Of a stretch of 11,249 bases of DNA, positions 7,015-11,249 are shown in pieces. The DNA is taken from the NCBI GenBank assembly GCA_023409735.1, contig JAEYRB010000030.1, forward strand, positions 1 through 11,249, given 5' to 3'. Source of the DNA: Bacillota bacterium (GTDB lineage: Bacteria; Bacillota; Clostridia; Acetivibrionales; DTU013). Positions within the stretch are counted from its first letter, which is position 1. The number at the start of each line of letters is the position of its first letter. The notes beneath the pieces are model-generated. The model was not told the DNA's origin. It did no database searches and was given only the letters and a program-made list of their open reading frames with translations. A program made the position numbers and the translations under genes.

Positions 7015-7071
7015 TATATCAGTTTGATATATATCATGCTGATATACTATCACTTATATAGGTTTTGTCAA
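7015..7071 (-). promoter_or_regulatory. PadR promoter with 32-bp dyad operator
   Basis: Minus-strand -35 box TTGACA (7071-7066) is perfect. The -10 is TAGTAT (7049-7044, 16-base spacer) or TATATC (7046-7041, 19-base spacer). An inverted repeat centred at 7030.5 overlaps it: TATATCAG (7015-7022) pairs with CTGATATA (7039-7046), and between them GATATATATC (7026-7035) is itself a perfect palindrome on the same centre. Counting both arms, 14 of 16 positions match. The ribosome binding site of padR follows directly, so a bound repressor would block initiation. Confidence 0.78.
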
Positions 7072-7351
7072 GTATTCTTTTGTAGAAGGACTTACGATGT
7101 TACCTTAAAGCAATTTAACATCAAGATCACTTTCATGCTATCAGCAATGCATCATGCAGCGACCACAGTGAGCCTTTTGATCGACCTTGTCAGCAGCCGT
7201 AGCTTACTTGAAGTACAACACAAAGATTTGTTATGCCTTATTTAATGAGTTTGCAGTTTTAAAAATAGAAAGGGCTATTATTTTTTAATTATAGAATTTG
7301 AAGGTGACAGTAGATAAGAAATAAATGTGACAGGAACACAGTCTGTTGGAT
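7072..7351. other. Spacer upstream of the padR promoter, no gene seen
   Basis: No open frame on either strand has both a ribosome binding site and protein-like composition. The plus-strand frame at 7024-7245 begins inside the padR operator and has no initiation signal. Bases 7140-7240 are more GC-rich than the flanks and break into short frames on the minus strand, which could mean a decayed gene, but no family is recognisable. Confidence 0.4.
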
Positions 7352-7400
7352 AAAGGGAGTTCGCACAGTGCTGCAGTCCTTGACTGGCGAGACTCCCTTT
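7352..7400. repeat. 49-bp imperfect hairpin element without uridine tract
   Basis: AAAGGGAGT (7352-7360) pairs with ACTCCCTTT (7392-7400); inside that, TCGC (7361-7364) pairs with GCGA (7387-7390) with a bulged G at 7391, then CAGT (7366-7369) with ACTG (7383-7386). It is 63 bases past the dehydrogenase stop, where a minus-strand terminator would be expected, yet neither strand shows a uridine run directly after the stem. It could be a terminator of unusual form, an RNA-processing or stability element, or a small non-autonomous palindromic repeat. Confidence 0.6.
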
Positions 7401-7463
7401 GCAAAATACAATAGATTTATCTTTTTATATTTTTTTAATAGAACCATTGTTTCCCACGTTTAC

Positions 7464-8627
7464 TTAATAAGAGGCTCTCAAAATGGCTGCAATATCTTCT
7501 TCGGTCAATGGAACATACGCATTTTCCAATCCTTCGTTAACCGCAATATGATGCGCCATTTCACCGATTTTAGCTTCATCAATGCCAACATCCTTTAAAT
7601 GCATAGGAATACCGATGGACTCAAAGAACTTATAGGTTTCCTCGATTGCCTTATTTGCAATCTCTTGTTTATCCAGCCTTGCATCAATTCCGAATACATT
7701 AACGCCATATTTCACAAAACGCTCAATAGTTCTGTCACTTAGGATGTACTTCATCCATCTTGGCGTGATAATGGCGAGTCCTTCGCCGTGGGTAATGTCG
7801 AAGTAACCGCTGAGTGCGTGCTCAATGCCATGGCACGGCCAACCGGAAAAGCTGTTTCCCAAAGAAAGAATGTCATTGCAGGCAAAAGCACAATCCATCA
7901 TCAGTTCGGCTCTGGCATTATAATCTTCAGGATTTTCCAGTACAATTTTTGTGTTATGCATAAGGCTCTTAAATTCTGCTTCACAGAAGCCATCATTCAG
8001 GAGAGTTGTGTCTTCTACAAAGTACTGTTCCATGACATGGTTCATCGCGTCAGCACATCCTGCTGCCGTTTGCCTTTTGGATACGGAGAAGGTATATCGC
8101 GGGTCAAGGAAAGAACAGACAGGATATAGATGGGAATCTACATACCCAATCTTATCATTGGTCTCAGTTCTTGAAATAACACTGCCACAGTCATACTCAC
8201 TGCCTGTTGCAGCAAGCGTTAGAATATCAACAACCGGAATTGAGGCCTTTGCAGATACTTTATAGGAAATTAAATCCCATGTCTCTCCATTATACTTTGC
8301 TCCAACTGAGATCGCCTTTGAACAATCAAGCACACTGCCGCCACCAACAGCAAGTATCACCTCAATACCATTCTCTTTGCAAATTTTCACACCACTTACA
8401 ACACTAGTGCTATACTTGGGATTTGGCTCAATACCTGACAGCTCAAACACCTCAAAATCCTTCAGAAGTTCTTTAACTTTATCATAAAGGCCAATTTTTT
8501 TAATACTGCCTCCACCATAGGTCAATAGTACCTTTTTACCATACTGAGCCATAACCTCCGGCAGCTTTTCTACAACGCCTTCTCCAAAAATAAGTCTGGT
8601 TGGCGTTTGATACTCAAAATTTCTCAT
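7464..8627 (-). CDS. Iron-containing (group III) alcohol dehydrogenase, BdhA/YqhD-like
   Basis: A 387-residue cytosolic enzyme interconverting aldehydes or ketones and alcohols with NAD(P)H. Seen: the cofactor-binding GGGS at 39-42 and GGGSVLD at 95-101, and a complete divalent-metal site, Asp193, His197, His266 and His280, one position offset from the YqhD ligands Asp194, His198, His267 and His281. The length equals that of YqhD and clostridial butanol dehydrogenases. The ATG overlaps the stop codon of the upstream MerR gene (ATGA), so the two are translationally coupled, with AAAGGAG just inside the regulator gene. In clostridia such enzymes serve fermentation or aldehyde detoxification; the MerR partner favours inducible detoxification or solvent formation. 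Exact substrate and NADH/NADPH preference are not readable. Confidence 0.95.
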   Translation of the reverse strand: MRNFEYQTPTRLIFGEGVVEKLPEVMAQYGKKVLLTYGGGSIKKIGLYDKVKELLKDFEVFELSGIEPNPKYSTSVVSGVKICKENGIEVILAVGGGSVLDCSKAISVGAKYNGETWDLISYKVSAKASIPVVDILTLAATGSEYDCGSVISRTETNDKIGYVDSHLYPVCSFLDPRYTFSVSKRQTAAGCADAMNHVMEQYFVEDTTLLNDGFCEAEFKSLMHNTKIVLENPEDYNARAELMMDCAFACNDILSLGNSFSGWPCHGIEHALSGYFDITHGEGLAIITPRWMKYILSDRTIERFVKYGVNVFGIDARLDKQEIANKAIEETYKFFESIGIPMHLKDVGIDEAKIGEMAHHIAVNEGLENAYVPLTEEDIAAILRASY

Positions 8628-9031
8628 GTTTTTTCTCCTTTATTCGCTTTATTTGTTGTACTCCAAACCAATTTTTTGGTGGTGATTGCTTCCTGATAAC
8701 ATGAAATCTTATAGTTCAACCTAGTAAGTGTTTCATTAATCTTCTGTTGCTGTGTCAAAAGCAATTCGCGTTGTTCACTGAGCAAATCCAAACGAGCCTG
8801 AAAGGTTCCATCACCTTCTCGGAATAGTCGGAGATATTCAATCAGCGCTTCAATGGGTAATCCAGCCGAACGCATATATTTGGCATGTTCCACCCAGGAT
8901 ATGTCTTCCTCAGTAAAATCCCGAATGCCGCCTGTGGTACGATTGACAGGTGGGATAACACCAACTCGTTCATAATAGCGCAGTGTTTCTGCAGTTATGT
9001 CGTACTTTTTGCTAACCTCTTTTATTGTCAT
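8624..9031 (-). CDS. MerR-family transcriptional regulator (AdhR/NmlR-like)
   Basis: A 135-residue activator-type regulator. Residues 1-70 are the MerR winged helix (IKEVSKKYDITAETLRYYERVGVIPP, split by its turn near residue 12; R-D-F-T wing at 37-40; MRSAGLPIEAL at 53-63), followed by a dimerisation coiled coil around 78-115. GTG at 9043 is in frame, but GGAGG precedes it too closely; the ATG at 9031 has that GGAGG 11 bases upstream and aligns with the family start. It overlaps the alcohol dehydrogenase by four bases and is its likely regulator, as AdhR is for aldehyde-detoxifying dehydrogenases in Bacillus subtilis. Oddity: AdhR senses aldehydes through Cys52, but the matching residue here appears to be Tyr52; the only cysteine is Cys111. 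Confidence 0.93.
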   Translation of the reverse strand: MTIKEVSKKYDITAETLRYYERVGVIPPVNRTTGGIRDFTEEDISWVEHAKYMRSAGLPIEALIEYLRLFREGDGTFQARLDLLSEQRELLLTQQQKINETLTRLNYKISCYQEAITTKKLVWSTTNKANKGEKT

Positions 9032-9083
9032 TCTGCTTTCCACCTCCAGTTCGATTCGTTACACCTTACTGGTCTATATATAA

Positions 9084-9114
9084 ATTATGTACCTTACAGT
9101 TAACTCCAAGTCAA
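9084..9114 (-). promoter_or_regulatory. MerR-type promoter with 19-bp spacer and internal operator
   Basis: The -35 box is TTGACT (9114-9109) and the -10 box CATAAT (9089-9084), 19 bases apart, the stretched spacing typical of promoters activated by MerR-family proteins through DNA distortion. Inside the spacer is a dyad centred on GTTAAC: CTTGGAGTT against AACTGTAAG, with 7 of 9 positions complementary. This resembles the CTTGGAGT/ACTCCAAG operators of the family. The merR and dehydrogenase genes follow. Confidence 0.85.
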
Positions 9115-9122
9115 GTGTATTT

Positions 9123-9326
9123 TTAATTATTTACATTTATTTGTAAGTTAATATGCAAAAATGCATACTCTCTAGTAGTTTTTAGTATTGTTTTAACTTC
9201 ATAAGGACTTAAATGAATATCCATGTAAAAATTCAAGCAAATTAATCCTATAATTCGATGATTCTCACCAATGATAGGGACAGTCACTGTGAAATAGCTC
9301 TCTTGATATGAAGCCAGCTCACTCAT
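9123..9326 (-). pseudogene. Probable remnant of a PAS-domain (YheO-like) regulator
   Basis: A 67-codon frame whose residues 10-36 (SYFTVTVPIIGENHRIIGLICLNF) look like the last strands of a PAS-type sensor domain, with the D-x-x-G-x-x-I-G-L-x-C-I-N pattern of YheO-like regulators. A complete member would need about 80 more residues before this and a DNA-binding domain after it. The ATG has no ribosome binding site and an in-frame TAG lies five codons upstream, so no longer gene is present. The stop codon is only nine bases before the -35 box of the MerR promoter. Most likely a truncated, decayed gene; a small genuine protein cannot be excluded. Confidence 0.4.
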
Positions 9327-9386
9327 GTTCTTTTTTACAGGCTAATGCGATCGCGAAAAAACAAAAGAAGGTGAATACACACAACA

Positions 9387-9434
9387 TAAAAGAAGTATTA
9401 GTTCACAGCCGGATTATGATGAACCAATACTTCT
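9387..9434 (-). terminator. Terminator of the permease-phosphoribosyltransferase operon
   Basis: A 15-bp inverted repeat with one mismatch (9391-9405 with 9420-9434) encloses a 14-base loop. Read on the minus strand, the stem ends in CTTCT and runs into TTTTATG (9390 down to 9384). It lies 27 bases after the phosphoribosyltransferase stop codon. Confidence 0.78.
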
Positions 9435-9464
9435 TCTATATTTATTATTCTTCTATATTTATTA
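9431..9464. repeat. Perfect 17-bp tandem duplication at the phosphoribosyltransferase stop codon
   Basis: Bases 9431-9447 and 9448-9464 are identical (TTCTTCTATATTTATTA). The second copy carries the stop codon of the phosphoribosyltransferase gene, and the first overlaps the left edge of the terminator stem. It looks like a recent replication-slippage event that leaves the protein unchanged. Confidence 0.85.
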
Positions 9465-10037
9465 TTCCTCTACATGAATCTTTCCCGGCAATGGAATATG
9501 ATCAAGACTTACTAATGGAATTCCACTATATTCTGTGCGTTTAGTACTTTCTGTAAGTACACATGCAATCACAGTAATTTCGATTCCAATTTTCTTAGCA
9601 AGCTCTAAAACAGCATCAATTGTACCACCTGTTGATACAACATCATCTAAAAAGCACATTTTTTTACCTGAAAAATATTCATATTTTTCTTTGCCAATCC
9701 AAAGCTCCTGTTTCCCCTGTGTTGTAATAGACTGAACTGTTACGCCTTGTGGTTCAACCATAAATCCTTTTTTACTTTTTCTAAGTTCTAAGTATTTAGG
9801 GTAGTCTTTGCTGATTGCCTGAGTTAATCCACAGGATTTAGTCTGAACTGTAACAAACCCATCAAACTCATATGGAGCTAATTTTTTTAATAGCTCCTCC
9901 GCAGCCACACGGTTCCATTCACATTCTCCCGTCATATCAAAGGAATAAATGCAGAAGCCCTCGCCAATATCCAAGAGTGGAAGCTCTACTGCGTAATCCT
10001 CTGAAAGATGAATTGTATATTTATTTGTATCACCCAT
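9462..10037 (-). CDS. Purine-type phosphoribosyltransferase (Apt/Xpt-like)
   Basis: A 191-residue type I phosphoribosyltransferase, expected to join a purine base to PRPP to give the nucleotide in the cytosol. The PRPP loop is clear: FLDDVVSTGGT at 129-139 in the family pattern of acidic pair, two small residues, TGGT. Length and layout fit adenine or xanthine phosphoribosyltransferases, with a hood segment at 1-60 and a lysine-rich flexible loop near 85-118. GGAGG (10044-10048) precedes the ATG by six bases and overlaps the end of the permease gene, 13 bases away, indicating one operon. Together the pair would import and trap a nucleobase. Which base (adenine, xanthine or guanine) is not settled by the visible motifs. 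Confidence 0.87.
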   Translation of the reverse strand: MGDTNKYTIHLSEDYAVELPLLDIGEGFCIYSFDMTGECEWNRVAAEELLKKLAPYEFDGFVTVQTKSCGLTQAISKDYPKYLELRKSKKGFMVEPQGVTVQSITTQGKQELWIGKEKYEYFSGKKMCFLDDVVSTGGTIDAVLELAKKIGIEITVIACVLTESTKRTEYSGIPLVSLDHIPLPGKIHVEE

Positions 10038-10050
10038 AAAGATCCTCCGA

Positions 10051-11196
10051 TTATACTAAACCTATATACATTCCTAAGTAACGAACAATAATACCGGCTA
10101 CCATTCCCAGGAAAGGATTTTTAGCCCACGCAGTTACGCCAAGAGCAACATATCCACTCATTGCATTTTCTGATTGAGATGCAGTAGCAAGGTTAGGTGC
10201 AAACGTCATTATTAAACCGATTACAAAAAGGAATCCTGCAATGCTCTGTGATGGAAGGTATTTACCTAAACGACTGATAACACCTGTTAAAATCAAAACG
10301 CCCATTACAAGCATGAATACAACACCGCAAGCTACCGGCCATGGAGCTCCAGCCGTACCAGAGATAATTGCTTCGATTGGTGGACCACCAAATAATGCAC
10401 TAGGAACATCTGCAAAAGAATTGATGATAGATAAATGATCAAAGTTCTGGTTTGTTCCGGCAATGCTTGCTGTAATTCCACCAAAAGAAATATTAGCACC
10501 GATATTTAACATCATTATACTTAATGCACCAAGGATAACTGATAAATTAATTGTTGGCTTAATAAGCTTAAAGTCAGCCCAATATCCTTTTTTCCAAAAT
10601 CTCCATTCTGTACTCATTTCTATAGCTGTTCTTCCATCTTCAACTAATGTAGACATATCTACACGGCGCTTCTGAATGAATAAGAAATCAAGTGTTGATA
10701 CTGCAACAGAAATAAAAATTGTCAAAACAACTTTGTTTCCATCATTTAAAAATAAAACGTATGCAACTATTGCTGCAACTGTTGATACAATTGTAGTACG
10801 TTTTTCCTGACCAAGCATATCTAATGTAACACTAGCTAACATCAGACCCACACCACTCATCATGCCCGAAACAACCGCTGGACCCGCAAAATCTGCGATC
10901 TTCGTAATGCCACCAAATAATCCTAATACAACCATAAATAATGCTGCAAAAAGAATTGAACTAATATTATTACGTAAATCTTTTTTTACACTTGCTACTG
11001 TAATTGTTTCTGCCTGGCTTGAAATTGGTGTAACAGATCCGGTAAGCATATTGCCGAAGGCACCAATTAAATATGCAAAACCAGCCGGCTTAATTGCAAA
11101 GCCACGAGCCTGAGCATAAAGTAGCTGTGGGACACCATTAATGATAACTGCAATTACAGCTAAAATAAATGCGCCTAAATTAAGTATTGTCTCCAT
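10051..11196 (-). CDS. NCS2/AzgA-like nucleobase permease
   Basis: A 381-residue polytopic membrane protein, with long hydrophobic stretches over almost the whole length interrupted by one hydrophilic loop at about residues 175-215. Features resembling NCS2-type permeases include a SSQAET segment after the second helix, GPAVVSGMMSGVGLML in the middle, and the NISFGG...GGPPIEAIISGTAG region that would form the substrate site. It is somewhat shorter than usual (about 430 residues). The ATG at 11202 is only two bases from GGAG (11205-11208); the ATG at 11196 has an eight-base spacing and is preferred. It is followed after 13 bases by a purine-type phosphoribosyltransferase, which supports purine uptake. 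The upstream 47 bases in the window are AT-rich; any promoter or purine riboswitch would lie mostly beyond the edge. Assignment to NCS2 rather than a neighbouring family is likely but not certain. Confidence 0.8.
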   Translation of the reverse strand: METILNLGAFILAVIAVIINGVPQLLYAQARGFAIKPAGFAYLIGAFGNMLTGSVTPISSQAETITVASVKKDLRNNISSILFAALFMVVLGLFGGITKIADFAGPAVVSGMMSGVGLMLASVTLDMLGQEKRTTIVSTVAAIVAYVLFLNDGNKVVLTIFISVAVSTLDFLFIQKRRVDMSTLVEDGRTAIEMSTEWRFWKKGYWADFKLIKPTINLSVILGALSIMMLNIGANISFGGITASIAGTNQNFDHLSIINSFADVPSALFGGPPIEAIISGTAGAPWPVACGVVFMLVMGVLILTGVISRLGKYLPSQSIAGFLFVIGLIMTFAPNLATASQSENAMSGYVALGVTAWAKNPFLGMVAGIIVRYLGMYIGLV

Positions 11197-11249
11197 TGTC
11201 ATTTCTCCTATTTTTATTTTAAAAACAGAAAAAATTATATATTAATATA

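Noticed and set aside
9347..9354. GCGATCGC palindrome
   Set aside because: A single copy of an 8-bp palindrome with no partner or context; expected by chance often enough.

Overview
This window reads as chromosome of a low-GC Gram-positive anaerobe, most likely a clostridial gut-type Firmicute (Lachnospiraceae or a relative). The reasons are the AT-rich spacers, strong AGGAGG-type ribosome binding sites, a THI-box riboswitch with an intrinsic terminator ahead of a short clostridial/archaeal-type ThiC, and several compact regulator-enzyme pairs. The species cannot be named from sequence alone. No CRISPR array, tRNA, rRNA, intact insertion sequence or prophage gene was seen.

Layout: bases 1-126 are two identical hairpin-rich 66-bp repeat units, followed by a strong minus-strand terminator. 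Bases 339-1299 (minus) hold a 40-residue protein of unknown function followed by a short-chain dehydrogenase/reductase. Bases 1300-1788 are AT-rich and mostly non-coding, ending in a good plus-strand promoter with a 14-bp palindrome. Bases 1789-2712 (plus) encode an AT-rich, APH-fold small-molecule kinase that looks transferred. Bases 2836-4816 (plus) are a TPP riboswitch, its terminator, thiC, and a small protein built of two copies of one roughly 40-residue barrel-like unit. From 5003 to the end everything is on the minus strand: a PadR regulator plus CrtI-like FAD oxidoreductase; a MerR regulator plus iron-containing alcohol dehydrogenase; a probable regulator remnant; and an NCS2-type nucleobase permease plus phosphoribosyltransferase.

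How the genes work together: three of the minus-strand units are self-explanatory cassettes. PadR has a near-perfect 32-bp dyad over its own promoter and is 20 bases ahead of the oxidoreductase. MerR has a 19-bp-spacer promoter with a dyad inside the spacer and overlaps the dehydrogenase gene by 4 bases. The permease and phosphoribosyltransferase form a purine import-and-salvage pair. On the plus strand, thiC makes the thiamine pyrimidine and is switched off by TPP; the duplicated-domain protein after it is the least explained gene here.

Most of the window is ordinary accessory metabolism. The items most worth a second look are the duplicated-domain protein after thiC, the hairpin repeats at 1-126, the 49-bp structured element at 7352-7400, the 40-residue protein ahead of the reductase, and the MerR protein lacking the cysteine expected from the AdhR model.
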